DNA of 64,000 bases. Source: Moraxella ovis. Lineage in GTDB: Bacteria; Pseudomonadota; Gammaproteobacteria; Pseudomonadales; Moraxellaceae. The notes beneath the pieces were generated by a model. The model ran no database searches. It saw only the letters and a list, made by a program, of their open reading frames with translations, and was not told the DNA's origin. Location: positions 186,001 through 250,000 of the forward strand of contig NZ_UGPW01000001.1 of assembly GCF_900453105.1 (NCBI RefSeq), in the 5' to 3' direction. Positions 34,143 to 43,574 of this stretch are shown piece after piece. Each line of letters starts with the position of its first letter. Position 1 is the first letter of the stretch. The position numbers and the translations under genes are program-made.

Positions 34143-37100
34143 TTACTCAGGTTTTTGGTCGTTATCAGATTTAGTTGCTGCGACCTTTGAGCCTGCTTTA
34201 CGCACTTCAGATTTTGGTTTGTTATCGCCTTTGGTGGCGGTCTTTCTGATGCGTGTTTTTGCAGGCTTCGGCTGTGCAAGGTTTAGAATGCCTACCTGTG
34301 GCAATAGCTGACCTGCGACATTTTCGATCATGTCTTTGTAGCTGTTTGCACTGGTTTTTGACTTCTTGACAGGCTCATTCTTGCTAGGCGCTTCTACTTC
34401 ATCTTCTGATGATGATTCATCTTCGGTCTCTAGCAGTTCTGCAACCTTATCGCTGATGCTCTGCACGGCAGATTCCACATTTTCCTTGACTTGCTCAAGC
34501 AGAGTTTCAGAATCTACCGACTTTGAAGTTTCTGCATCTTCTGCTTGCACTGAGTCATCGACCGGTTCGGATTTGCTAGTCTCAGCAGGATCTGCCTTTG
34601 TCGATGCCTTGTCCTGCTCGGCGATCTCATCACTGTTGTCAGCGTTAGTAAGCAGTGTATCGCTTGTTGCGATGTCCTGCGCCTCGACACCAGTATCGGC
34701 ATCAGTAGATGTATCAATCTCTTGATCGACATCAGCTGGTTGCGTGATTGCTGCTTCTTGCTCTTGAGCGATGGCAATATCAACCAAATCCAAAGCCTCA
34801 TCCTGAGATGATGCTTGGCCATCGGTTGCAGACGCCTCCTCGTCTGCTTCGTCTTTGAAGTCAGGGTGCTGACCGCGTGGATCGTTGGCTGCGCGACGTG
34901 CGATTCGTGGCGCTGGTGCTTCTGATTTGCCTTGTGGTGCGCTGATGCGTGATGCGACGCTGGTCTGCTTATCAAATTCAGCAAGATAAGATTCGTTCAG
35001 CGGCGCATAGCCATAATTGGCAAAGCTAAACTCAGCCACAGGCGCGCGATATTTGGCAACGGCTTGGATGAAGTTTTGTACGAAGTTATCACCTTTGCTA
35101 TCGCCTAGGACATTGGCAATAAAATCACCTGCCGTGCCAAAGATGGCGCTTGGTGCGCTATTGGCAGCGATGACCACGCGTGGATCGTTGACAGCCTTAT
35201 TCATTTGACGTGCAAGCTCGGTTAGGCGTGTATTGTCAATGCTAGGCGTATCATTGTCCTTAACGTCGGTTTGCTCGGCTGCCACTTGATCTTCAGTGAT
35301 TTGCTCTTTGGTTTCTTCCGCTACTTTGATGCCATTATCGGCAGCGGCAGGTTCAATAACATTGGCGGCGATATTCGTCTCTACTGATGTGTCAGCTATT
35401 GGCGCTTCTTCGATCTTGGCAGATTGGTTCTTCGGCTGCTTAGTCGGAAGAGGTTTACTGCCATCAAGTGACAAATGAATGGTCTCGCTTTGTTTGGTTT
35501 CTTTAGCGATCGGTGCGACATTCACCACCACTTCATTTGGATTGCTTGGACGAGTGCGCTCTTTGTCTGCTTTTTTGGCGGGGCGCTCGTCTTTTTTGTC
35601 CGCTTTATCGGCGGTGTTGCTTGGGGTTAGTGTCTCACCGCGTACCACTTCACCGCGAGGCTCGCGACGTGAACCGCTTTCACGTTTTGGATAAATAGGT
35701 TCTTCCTTTTTAGCCTTTTTATCCGTTTTGTCGTTTTTGATTTCTTCGGTGACGGTTGCGTCTTTTTTAGCAGACTTTTTATTTCTTTGGCGACGTTCTT
35801 GAACTTCTTCGCGTGGTTCGCGTTCGCTTCTTTCGCGTGCTGGACGATGCTCTTTATTCACATCTTTTTTGTCTTCGCTGGGGATGACTAGGTTGGCAAT
35901 GCCGCTCGCGCCAAGGCTAATGCCGCCTGCATTGACGATTGATTCGATGGCAGCGGCAGCGTTATTGTTGTTTAGGTTGCCCGCCAATTGCGCTTGTGGT
36001 TTTGGCGCGAACAGGTTGGATAGCCAAGCAGCGACTTGTGGTTCAGGCTTCGCTTTAGGAGTGGCTTGTTTCGCTGCAGGCTTGGCGACAGGTTTGTCAT
36101 GCTTATCGCTTGAGCTTGCTTTTCGCCAGCGGCTGCTGCTGTCCTGCTCTGCGTGCTCATTTTGGGTTTGCCAGTTGACATCATAGCCGCGATCGCCCAT
36201 TTCTTCTTCTTCGGCATTTACGATGCGCTCATAGCTCGACGGTGCAAAGCCGTCCGGGTTGAAGTGTAGGCTAAAGTTAGGGCTTTCTAGGTGTGCATGT
36301 GGCAAGACAGTGATGCGTGTGCCAGAGTCTTGTTCTAGGTATACCAAGCTTTCGCGCTTTTCGTTCAATAAGAAAGCGGCGATCTCAGTTGGAACTTCTG
36401 CTTGGATCTCGCCCATGCGCTCTTTTAGGGCGATCTGTTCGATCTGACGCATGATTGATAATGCCAAAGAGCGCAAATCGCGAATCATGCCATTGCCATG
36501 ACAGCGTGGGCAAATGTAGCCGGTGGCTTCTTCTAGGCTTGGGCGTAGGCGCTGACGGCTCATCTCCATCAGACCAAATTTACTGATCTCAGCGAACTGT
36601 ACACGAGCACGGTCGTGGCGCGTGGCTTCGATCAGGCGTTTTTCGACGTCTTTTTGATGACGGGCATCAGCCATGTCGATGAAGTCGATGACAATCAGTC
36701 CGCCCATGTCTCTTAGGCGAAGCTGGCGTGCGATTTCGTCCGCTGCTTCTAAGTTAGTGTGATAGGCAGTCTCAGAGACGTCAGAACCTTTGGTGGATTT
36801 TGATGAGTTGATGTCGATGGATACCAAGGCTTCGGTCTGATCGATGACAATCGATCCGCCAGATGGCAGGCGAACTTCGCGCTGATAGGCGGTTTCGATT
36901 TGGCGTTCGATGCCAAAACGTGCAAACATCGGCTCGTATTCGGTGTATTTGCGCAGCTTGTCAAGTTGGGCTGGCATCACGGCGGCGATGAAGTTAGCAG
37001 CCTCATTATAAGCGTTCTCGCTGTCGATCCACACTTCGCTGATGTCATCACGCAAGTAATCACGCACGGCACGAGTGACGACCCCTGCCTCTTGGTGAAC

Positions 37101-37709
37101 CAAACAAGGACTTGGGCGTTTTTTGTTTTGGTCTAGGATGGATGTCCAGATGTCTAATAGGTGATTCAGATCGTTTTGTAGGTCTTCAAAACCCTTGCCA
37201 AGTCCTGCAGTGCGCACGATGACGCTCATGCCTTTTGGGATAGACAGGCTTGCGATGATTTGTTTCATCTCTTCGCGGACTTTGCCTGAGATTTGACGGC
37301 TGATGCCACCTGCCTTGCTGTTATTTGGCATTAATACCAAATAACGACCAGCCAGCGAGATGTAAGTTGATAGTGCCGCGCCTTTGTTGCCGCGTTCTTC
37401 TTTTTCGACTTGGACGATGACCTCATCACCTTCTTTTAGAAGTTGTTTGATGTTGTCTTCGCGTAGATTGCCGTGTAGATATTCAGGTGCGATTTCACGC
37501 AGTGGCAAAAAGCCTTGACGCGCTGAGCCATATTCGACAAAAGCTGCTTCTAGTGATGGCTCAACTCGAGTGATGTGACCTTTGTAGATGTTGGCTTTCT
37601 TTTGTTCGCGGGTGCGATTTTCTAAGTCAAAATCGTAAAGGTGATTGTCTTTACATAGCGCCACACGAATCTCTTCGTTGTGCGTGGCGTTGATTAGGAT
37701 GCGTTTCAT
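34143..37709 (-). CDS. rne: Ribonuclease E
   Basis: RNase E is the endonuclease that starts mRNA decay and processes rRNA and tRNA. The 1188-aa product has the S1 domain (about 35-120), the 5'-sensor and RNase H regions, and the DNase I-like catalytic region. Asp299 and Asn301 lie in SIDINSSKSTKG and Asp342 in VIDFIDM. The zinc link CPRC is at 400-403; these offsets match E. coli numbering by a constant -4. Beyond about residue 500 the protein is low-complexity, with Lys/Arg/Glu-rich and Ala/Asp/Ser-rich stretches that would scaffold a degradosome. ATG 37709 has AAGGA upstream; the frame is open 15 codons further but that part is not conserved. Only RNase E, not the shorter RNase G, fits this length. 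Confidence 0.96.
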   Translation of the reverse strand: MKRILINATHNEEIRVALCKDNHLYDFDLENRTREQKKANIYKGHITRVEPSLEAAFVEYGSARQGFLPLREIAPEYLHGNLREDNIKQLLKEGDEVIVQVEKEERGNKGAALSTYISLAGRYLVLMPNNSKAGGISRQISGKVREEMKQIIASLSIPKGMSVIVRTAGLGKGFEDLQNDLNHLLDIWTSILDQNKKRPSPCLVHQEAGVVTRAVRDYLRDDISEVWIDSENAYNEAANFIAAVMPAQLDKLRKYTEYEPMFARFGIERQIETAYQREVRLPSGGSIVIDQTEALVSIDINSSKSTKGSDVSETAYHTNLEAADEIARQLRLRDMGGLIVIDFIDMADARHQKDVEKRLIEATRHDRARVQFAEISKFGLMEMSRQRLRPSLEEATGYICPRCHGNGMIRDLRSLALSIMRQIEQIALKERMGEIQAEVPTEIAAFLLNEKRESLVYLEQDSGTRITVLPHAHLESPNFSLHFNPDGFAPSSYERIVNAEEEEMGDRGYDVNWQTQNEHAEQDSSSRWRKASSSDKHDKPVAKPAAKQATPKAKPEPQVAAWLSNLFAPKPQAQLAGNLNNNNAAAAIESIVNAGGISLGASGIANLVIPSEDKKDVNKEHRPARERSEREPREEVQERRQRNKKSAKKDATVTEEIKNDKTDKKAKKEEPIYPKRESGSRREPRGEVVRGETLTPSNTADKADKKDERPAKKADKERTRPSNPNEVVVNVAPIAKETKQSETIHLSLDGSKPLPTKQPKNQSAKIEEAPIADTSVETNIAANVIEPAAADNGIKVAEETKEQITEDQVAAEQTDVKDNDTPSIDNTRLTELARQMNKAVNDPRVVIAANSAPSAIFGTAGDFIANVLGDSKGDNFVQNFIQAVAKYRAPVAEFSFANYGYAPLNESYLAEFDKQTSVASRISAPQGKSEAPAPRIARRAANDPRGQHPDFKDEADEEASATDGQASSQDEALDLVDIAIAQEQEAAITQPADVDQEIDTSTDADTGVEAQDIATSDTLLTNADNSDEIAEQDKASTKADPAETSKSEPVDDSVQAEDAETSKSVDSETLLEQVKENVESAVQSISDKVAELLETEDESSSEDEVEAPSKNEPVKKSKTSANSYKDMIENVAGQLLPQVGILNLAQPKPAKTRIRKTATKGDNKPKSEVRKAGSKVAATKSDNDQKPE

Positions 37710-38414
37710 GATGTTCCTTAAAAAATATGGGATTGCTCCCGATTTAAGCAACATCGTTTGAGTGTGCAGTTTAGATTATGTAAATAGTCTAAACAATGTT
37801 AATAAAGATTATTGTGTCATATTTGCTAATAGCTGGCATTTATGAATACCTTGATTATCAAATAACTAGCCAAATTTCAATGCTCAGATATATGAGCACG
37901 ATATAAAAAATTTTGGGTTAAACAGAGCTTAGCCATAAAAAGCTGTCATGCTTAACGATTCATTGCTTGCACCAATGAATTGTCTTGGATGTGTGTTAGC
38001 GATGATTGGGGATTGTCTTGTCAGAGGCAGTGTTTGTCTTGTGCCAACTGAGCCAAAAATTCGCTTAACATCTCAAAACAATTTATAAAAACTTAACAAT
38101 ATAGCCGCATGGAATCCTAGATTCAAATGAACTGCGACTGTAGATAACCTTTTTTTATCTCAAACGGATGTTGCGTGGCATGTGCCAAAAAATGTATTGA
38201 GGGGCTGCTAAATATAAACCTAAGTCGGTGTGTCAGACCGTTTTTGCTGCTCTGGCAGTTATAAAATCAGGCATCATTGACCGATATTTTATAAAGGTTT
38301 AGGGATTTACAAAGGGCGGTTGTAAGAATTTCGCCTTTTTGTGTGCAACGTGATAAACTATACCAAATATTTATCAATTTTCCTACAAAAAAATTAGTCA
38401 TTTTTAATAAAATC
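37710..38414. other. 0.7 kb divergent intergenic region between rne and rluC
   Basis: No plausible gene was found in about 705 bases. Two stem-loops lie on the rne side: GTTTAGA at 37769-37775 with 37788-37794, and TGCTCA at 37881-37886 with 37893-37898. In E. coli, rne and rluC are also divergent, and the long rne leader folds into hairpins through which RNase E controls its own mRNA. The same arrangement is likely here, though no sequence match to the E. coli leader is claimed. A terminator-like hairpin lies on the rluC side. Confidence 0.6.
38311..38340 (+). terminator. Terminator-like hairpin upstream of rluC
   Basis: AAAGGGCG at 38311-38318 pairs with CGCCTTTT at 38332-38339 (one G-U pair), with a 13-base loop and a run of five Ts. 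It lies about 75 bases before the rluC start, with no annotated gene upstream on this strand. It would end either a short RNA or a long rluC leader. Confidence 0.5.
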
Positions 38415-39488
38415 ATGAAAAAAACCCAAAATTTCCCCAAAAAATCTACAAATCCCATCAAAAACCCCGCCCAAAAACCGACAAGCAAAAATACGGACGC
38501 CAAGCGCACGCCTAAGCCGCTGAGCGCTGATGATGTCATTGATGATTTTAGTCGTGTCAATTACATCACGGTCACGCCGAACCAAGACGGTCAGCGTATT
38601 GACAACTTCTTGTTGGCGCGCCTAAAGGGTCTGCCGCGCTCACATCTATATAAGCTTATCAGAGACGATGAGGTTCGCATCAATAAAAAACGTTGCAAAC
38701 CGCATGAACGCGTCAATACCGGCAATGTGGTGCGCATTGCTCCCGTGCGCCTGTCGGTGCGTGACGAGCCTGCGGTGTCTGATGATTTTGCCAAAGGATT
38801 ACTTAGTAGAGTGGTGTTCGAGAATGAAGGGCTGATCGTGCTAAATAAGCCGCATGGACTGGCGGTACATGGCGGCAGCGGCGAGAGCTTTGGGGTGATT
38901 GAAGCCATGCGCGTGGCGACGGGCAAAAAATACCTAGAGCTGATTCATCGCATCGATAAAGACACGTCGGGCTTGCTACTCATCGCAAAAAAACGCAGCA
39001 CCTTAAAGGATTTACAAGAGCAATTTCGAGAAAAAACCATCCAAAAAAGCTATCTGTGCCTAGTGGTGGGTCATGTCAAGTCAGACAAGCAAACCATCAA
39101 TCAGCCTTTGTTAAAATACACGCTGCCAAGTGGCGAACGCCGTGTCAAAATCGACAAACAAGGCAAGCCAAGCCAGACCAAGATTGAGGTGTTGGCGCGC
39201 TTTGAGATTGATGGCAGGGCGGTAAGTTTGGTGCGCGCATCGCCTTTGACAGGGCGCACGCATCAGATTCGTGTGCACATGGCGAGCATTGGGCACACGC
39301 TGCTTGGCGATGATAAATACCTAAGACAGCCAGCACCCAGTGTGCCACGCTTATGCCTACATGCATGGCAACTGAATCTGGCGGGTGACAGCGATGCGCC
39401 CAAGCAGTTCGTGGCGGATGTGCCGTCCGACATGGCAAATCTATTCCCAAAAGAATGCGAATTTTTAATCACGCATAAAAAATCTTAA
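38415..39488 (+). CDS. rluC: 23S rRNA pseudouridine(955/2504/2580) synthase
   Basis: RluC makes three pseudouridines in 23S rRNA. The 357-aa product starts with a Lys/Pro/Asn-rich extension of about 45 residues. Then come an S4 RNA-binding domain (about 58-110) and the RluA-type catalytic domain with HRIDKDTSG at 178-186; Asp181 is the catalytic Asp. ATG 38415 was chosen. A GTG at 38343 is in frame, but it lies almost against the hairpin and adds unconserved residues. It diverges from rne as in E. coli. Confidence 0.9.
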   Translation: MKKTQNFPKKSTNPIKNPAQKPTSKNTDAKRTPKPLSADDVIDDFSRVNYITVTPNQDGQRIDNFLLARLKGLPRSHLYKLIRDDEVRINKKRCKPHERVNTGNVVRIAPVRLSVRDEPAVSDDFAKGLLSRVVFENEGLIVLNKPHGLAVHGGSGESFGVIEAMRVATGKKYLELIHRIDKDTSGLLLIAKKRSTLKDLQEQFREKTIQKSYLCLVVGHVKSDKQTINQPLLKYTLPSGERRVKIDKQGKPSQTKIEVLARFEIDGRAVSLVRASPLTGRTHQIRVHMASIGHTLLGDDKYLRQPAPSVPRLCLHAWQLNLAGDSDAPKQFVADVPSDMANLFPKECEFLITHKKS

Positions 39489-39637
39489 GCATTGATTAAT
39501 TTTTGAGCCGATTTGCAAAAACATCTTGTCAGTTGGTTAAATTTACCGTACATTAAAGTTCTGCTTGCCAATGCCTTTTTATTTGGCAAATTCACACATC
39601 TACACGATGATTTTATTGAAAAAAGTTAGGAATCCTT

Positions 39638-41197
39638 ATGAAAACAGTTCAGGTCGATACCACCGCCCGTCATGAACAAATCGCCAAATCCATCCACGAG
39701 ACAGGATTGTCACGCGATGAGCTGATCGGCTCGATTGACTTGGGTTCGAACAGTTTTCATTTGGCGATCGCACGCTTGGATCATGGCGAAGTGCGAAAAG
39801 TCGCTTCGATCTCTGAGAAGGTTCAGCTGGCGGCAGGTTTGGATGAGAATAATGTCCTGTCAGAAGAAGCAATGCAGCGTGGATTGGACTGTCTGCACCG
39901 CTTTGCCCAACATTTGACCGAGGTAAATCCTAACCTGCTGCGTGTGGTCGCGACCAATGCGCTGCGTAAGGCGGTCAATGCACAAGAGTTCATTAAGCGC
40001 GCCAATCAGCTACTGCCAAAACCCATCGAGATCATCTCGGGGCGTGAAGAGGCGCGTCTGATTTATCTGGGTGTGTCGCATTCGAACGCCAGTACGGACA
40101 AGCGATTGGTGATTGACATCGGTGGCGGCTCGACTGAGTTTATCATCGGTCAGGGTTTTGAGCCGCTTGAGATGGAGAGCCTGCAGATGGGCTGTGTGGC
40201 ATTCACCAAGAAGTTCTTTTTTGATGGTAAGATTGCCGAAGAAGCCTTTGATCAAGCCATGAGAGCCACCAAGACCGAGCTGCTCTCTATCGAAAAACGC
40301 TACAAAAAAGTAGGCTGGGATAATGCCATCGCCTCAAGCGGCACCGCCAAAGCAGCATTGCTCGTGCTCCAAGAGCTGGGATTGGCGGATGAGTTCATCA
40401 CTCTAAAAGGCATGGAGAAGCTAAAACGCCATCTGATTAAGCTTGGCGCTATTGATAAGATTGACTTTGAGGGTGTTAAGGCGCACCGTCAGGCGGTATT
40501 CCCTGCAGGCGTTGCCGAGCTGTTTGCGATCATGCAGACCTTTGGGATTGATCAGCTTGGCTATTCAGATGGTGCGCTGCGCGAAGGCGTAATGTATGAC
40601 ATGCTGGGTCGCATCAGCAATGAAGATGTTCGCGACCGCAGTGTGATGGCGATGGCAGAATGCTATTCTGTGGACATCAAACAAGCCGGTCGCGTAACGA
40701 CCACGTGCGCACGACTCTTCGATGCGGTCAAAGACAGCTTAGGGTTTAGCGACGAAGATCGTGACCTGCTACGCCGCGCGGCGAATCTGCATGAGATTGG
40801 TCTTGCGGTTGGGCACAGTCATTACCAAAAACACAGCGCTTATTTGCTTGAGTTCTCGGACATTGCAGGGTTTTCGCAGATTGGCCAAGCGATGATGGCG
40901 CAGATCGCTCGTAACCATCGCCGCAAACTAAAATCTGACGCGCTGGATGTTGCAGAGAGTCTGGGCGGGCGAAAGCTGGTTCATCTGTGCTTGATTTTAC
41001 GTCTGGCTGTACAGGCCAATCAAAGCCGTACCACCAAGGCTGCGCCCATCCATCTGGAGGTGACAGAGGCTGATCGTTGGCAAGTCTCGGTGGGCGATGG
41101 TCTACATGATGAGCTGATCCGCTCGCAGCTAAATTCTGATGTGGCTCAGTTTGCCAAGTGGGGTATTCACTTATCTGTGCTGGGCGCTCAAGGTTAA
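39638..41197 (+). CDS. ppx: Exopolyphosphatase (Ppx/GppA family)
   Basis: The 519-aa product releases phosphate from the end of polyphosphate chains, or hydrolyses pppGpp in GppA-type members. The ASKHA ATPase-like fold shows IDLGSNSFHLAIARL near 33-47 and the phosphate-2 motif VIDIGGGSTEFIIG near 150-163. The C-terminal HD-like domain has NLHEIGLAVGHSHYQKHS near 384-401. Length fits Ppx (about 500 aa). AGGAA precedes the ATG. An AT-only hairpin follows the gene. Confidence 0.9.
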   Translation: MKTVQVDTTARHEQIAKSIHETGLSRDELIGSIDLGSNSFHLAIARLDHGEVRKVASISEKVQLAAGLDENNVLSEEAMQRGLDCLHRFAQHLTEVNPNLLRVVATNALRKAVNAQEFIKRANQLLPKPIEIISGREEARLIYLGVSHSNASTDKRLVIDIGGGSTEFIIGQGFEPLEMESLQMGCVAFTKKFFFDGKIAEEAFDQAMRATKTELLSIEKRYKKVGWDNAIASSGTAKAALLVLQELGLADEFITLKGMEKLKRHLIKLGAIDKIDFEGVKAHRQAVFPAGVAELFAIMQTFGIDQLGYSDGALREGVMYDMLGRISNEDVRDRSVMAMAECYSVDIKQAGRVTTTCARLFDAVKDSLGFSDEDRDLLRRAANLHEIGLAVGHSHYQKHSAYLLEFSDIAGFSQIGQAMMAQIARNHRRKLKSDALDVAESLGGRKLVHLCLILRLAVQANQSRTTKAAPIHLEVTEADRWQVSVGDGLHDELIRSQLNSDVAQFAKWGIHLSVLGAQG

Positions 41198-41230
41198 GTG
41201 ATTGGTTGGATGTCTTGTGTGACATCGCCA

Positions 41231-41256
41231 TAAATATTTTTGGTTAAAAATATTTA
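41231..41256. repeat. AT-only 11 bp inverted repeat between ppx and accA
   Basis: TAAATATTTTT at 41231-41241 is complementary to 41246-41256 with loop GGTT. It is perfect but made only of A and T. It could be a weak terminator for ppx or part of the accA promoter region. Confidence 0.45.
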
Positions 41257-41315
41257 GCAAAATCAAAAAATATGTTAAACTAACTAAGTTTACATTTGTT
41301 CATTGGGATAATAAC

Positions 41316-42113
41316 ATGAGTACAGTTTGGGAAAGCGTTCAGCTTGCTCGTCACGCAAAGCGTCCATTATTTTTGGATTATGTGTCGGCGTTATTCACAG
41401 AATTTGATGAATTGCATGGCGATCGTGCCTTTGCGGATGACCGAGCGATCTTGGGTGGCTTGGCGCGTTTTAATGGTGAGCCTGTGCTTGTGGTGGGTCA
41501 GCATCGCGGACGTTCAACCAGAGAGCGTATCGCCCATAACTTCGGCATGGCGAACCCAGAAGGTTATCGTAAAATCATCCGTCTGGTGCAGCTTGCTGAA
41601 CGTTTTGGCTTGCCTGTATTTACCTTTATTGATACTCAAGGCGCCTATCCTGGCGTGGGTGCAGAAGAGCGCGGTCAAGCTGAGGCCATCGCTAAGTCTA
41701 TCGCTGTATTTAGTAGTTTAAAGACGCCAGTCATCGCCACGGTGATTGGTGAAGGTGGTTCGGGTGGCGCGCTTGCCATTGGTGTGGCTGATAAGGTTAA
41801 TATGCTTGAAAATAGCATCTACTCTGTCATCTCGCCAGAAGGATGTGCGTCTATCCTCTGGAAGACTGCCGAAAAAGCCCCTGATGCTTCAGAGGCATTA
41901 AAATTAAACGCCAATAATCTGCATCAGCTGGGCCTGATCGACGAAGTGATCGAAGAAGGGGCAGGCGCGCATGAGGATTCTGAGTTTGTGATGAAGTCAC
42001 TCAAGCAGCTGCTAACTCGTCAGCTGGATGAGCTCAATCAGCTGCCTATCGATGAGCTACTAGAGCAGCGTTATCAGCGTCTGATGGCGTTTAATTCGAC
42101 CGTATCGCTATAA
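41316..42113 (+). CDS. accA: Acetyl-CoA carboxylase carboxyltransferase subunit alpha
   Basis: AccA with AccD transfers the carboxyl group from biotin to acetyl-CoA, giving malonyl-CoA for fatty acid synthesis. The 265-aa product contains the full carboxyltransferase core: [51 protein letters not shown] and [14 protein letters not shown]. It lacks the N-terminal 50 or so residues found in E. coli (319 aa). Acinetobacter proteins are similarly short, so this is a family trait and not a truncation. A strong terminator follows. Confidence 0.95.
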   Translation: MSTVWESVQLARHAKRPLFLDYVSALFTEFDELHGDRAFADDRAILGGLARFNGEPVLVVGQHRGRSTRERIAHNFGMANPEGYRKIIRLVQLAERFGLPVFTFIDTQGAYPGVGAEERGQAEAIAKSIAVFSSLKTPVIATVIGEGGSGGALAIGVADKVNMLENSIYSVISPEGCASILWKTAEKAPDASEALKLNANNLHQLGLIDEVIEEGAGAHEDSEFVMKSLKQLLTRQLDELNQLPIDELLEQRYQRLMAFNSTVSL

Positions 42114-42135
42114 GCAATGCTGTTAAAATCCTGCC

Positions 42136-42167
42136 AAAAAAGCTAGAATACACATTCTGGCTTTTTT
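42136..42167 (+). terminator. Terminator after accA
   Basis: The 14-base arms at 42136-42149 and 42154-42167 (AAAAAAGCTAGAAT with one G-T pair) enclose a four-base loop and end in six Ts, 15 bases before tilS. Confidence 0.85.
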
Positions 42168-42182
42168 ATTTACCTAACAACC

Positions 42183-43511
42183 ATGCTGAACACGCTAACC
42201 CAAGCCTTTAACCACCAAGCGCAGAAGCTTGCCAATCGCACGCTGTATCTGGCGTGTAGTGGTGGGCGTGATTCTTTGTCGTTGGCATACGGCTGTTATC
42301 TGCTGCATCAGGCGGGCAGGATTGAGCAGCTTCCGATATTGCTGCATGTCCATCACGGTTGGCAAGAGGCTAATGATGATTGGGCGCAAGCTGTGGCGAC
42401 GTGGGCGGATCAGTTTGGGTTTGATTGTCGGATTCTGCCCATCAAATTACCCAAAAATAGCGAAACCCACGCCAGAGAAGCGCGCTATACTGCCCTGATG
42501 TCAGTCATGAACGATGGTGATGTGCTGATGCTTGGACATCATCAGCACGATCAAGCAGAAACCATGCTCATGCGACTGGTGAATGGCTCAGGCGTGTCAG
42601 GGCTGGCTGCGATGCGACAATGGCAGCAGATGGGCGATAAGCGCATTCAGCTGTGGCGACCACTGTTGGGCGTGTCGCGTGATGATATCAGTCGCTTTGC
42701 TGATGAACATCATCTGCCTTATGTGGATGATCCGACGAATATTGATGATGATCATGCGCGCGGTAAACTTCGCAATCACATCTTACCAAGACTTGGCGAG
42801 CTAAACTCAAAAGCTGTACAAAACATCACTCGCACAGCGCTATTATTGGCACAGGCGAGCGACATCATTGATGAGCTGATCGATGAGAAATTGGCGGATG
42901 TGACAGACCGTCTAGCACAATCTGCGTATTACCAAGTGTTGGATATTAATCAGCTCTTAGCACTCTCATTAGCCGTGCAGTCAGCGATTACCCATCGATG
43001 GCTGGGGTTGTCAGAGCCTATACCGCCGCCCAAGAGGTTGGTGGATGATGTTCTTTATTTGGCGCATCGCACCGATGGCGATCATCAGACGCAGCTTCTG
43101 TGGCAGGGCAGGCTAAATTATATCATCTGTCGTTATCAATCTAAGCTGTATCGCCATCAAGAAGATGCATGGGCATGCCTAATGGCGCAGAATTATCCAA
43201 ATGTGATTTATCATGATGATAAAATTATCCTAAAGAGCCATGAGGGGCTGTCCATCGTTTGGCAGATGTCGCGGCAGTTTGCCAATGTCAGCGCTGAACG
43301 CGTGCTTAGACAGACCAAAGTTAATATCAATCACAAGCAGTTGCATGGCAAAAAACTGGCGCAGACGCTTGGCATCCCAACATGGCTTCGCTCAAACCTA
43401 TGGATCATTAAGTCTGATAATCGACCAGTCCTGCTGATCACAGTGGGGCGGGCTTGGCGGCTTGTTGGTGCTGATACTGACATAGAAAATATCGGCGCAT
43501 ACTTTGCGTGA
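42183..43511 (+). CDS. tilS: tRNA(Ile)-lysidine synthase
   Basis: TilS converts C34 of tRNA-Ile(CAU) to lysidine so that it reads AUA. The 442-aa product has the PP-loop ATPase motif SGGRDS at 26-31, HVHHGW and HHQHDQAETMLMRL, then the two C-terminal tRNA-binding domains. accA-tilS is a common gene pair. The nearby terminator suggests separate or reduced transcription. Confidence 0.94.
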   Translation: MLNTLTQAFNHQAQKLANRTLYLACSGGRDSLSLAYGCYLLHQAGRIEQLPILLHVHHGWQEANDDWAQAVATWADQFGFDCRILPIKLPKNSETHAREARYTALMSVMNDGDVLMLGHHQHDQAETMLMRLVNGSGVSGLAAMRQWQQMGDKRIQLWRPLLGVSRDDISRFADEHHLPYVDDPTNIDDDHARGKLRNHILPRLGELNSKAVQNITRTALLLAQASDIIDELIDEKLADVTDRLAQSAYYQVLDINQLLALSLAVQSAITHRWLGLSEPIPPPKRLVDDVLYLAHRTDGDHQTQLLWQGRLNYIICRYQSKLYRHQEDAWACLMAQNYPNVIYHDDKIILKSHEGLSIVWQMSRQFANVSAERVLRQTKVNINHKQLHGKKLAQTLGIPTWLRSNLWIIKSDNRPVLLITVGRAWRLVGADTDIENIGAYFA

Positions 43512-43574
43512 TGTGCGCGCATGGTGTACAATGCGTTTATTTTATGATTGTTGAGATATAAAAAAAGGGGGGTT

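Noticed and set aside
35869..36186. Open frames on the plus strand opposite the RNase E tail
   Set aside because: They mirror the low-complexity coding strand, have no ribosome-binding sites and no recognisable domain.
38343..38414. GTG start 24 codons upstream in rluC
   Set aside because: It lies three bases after a hairpin with T-run and adds residues unlike the family.
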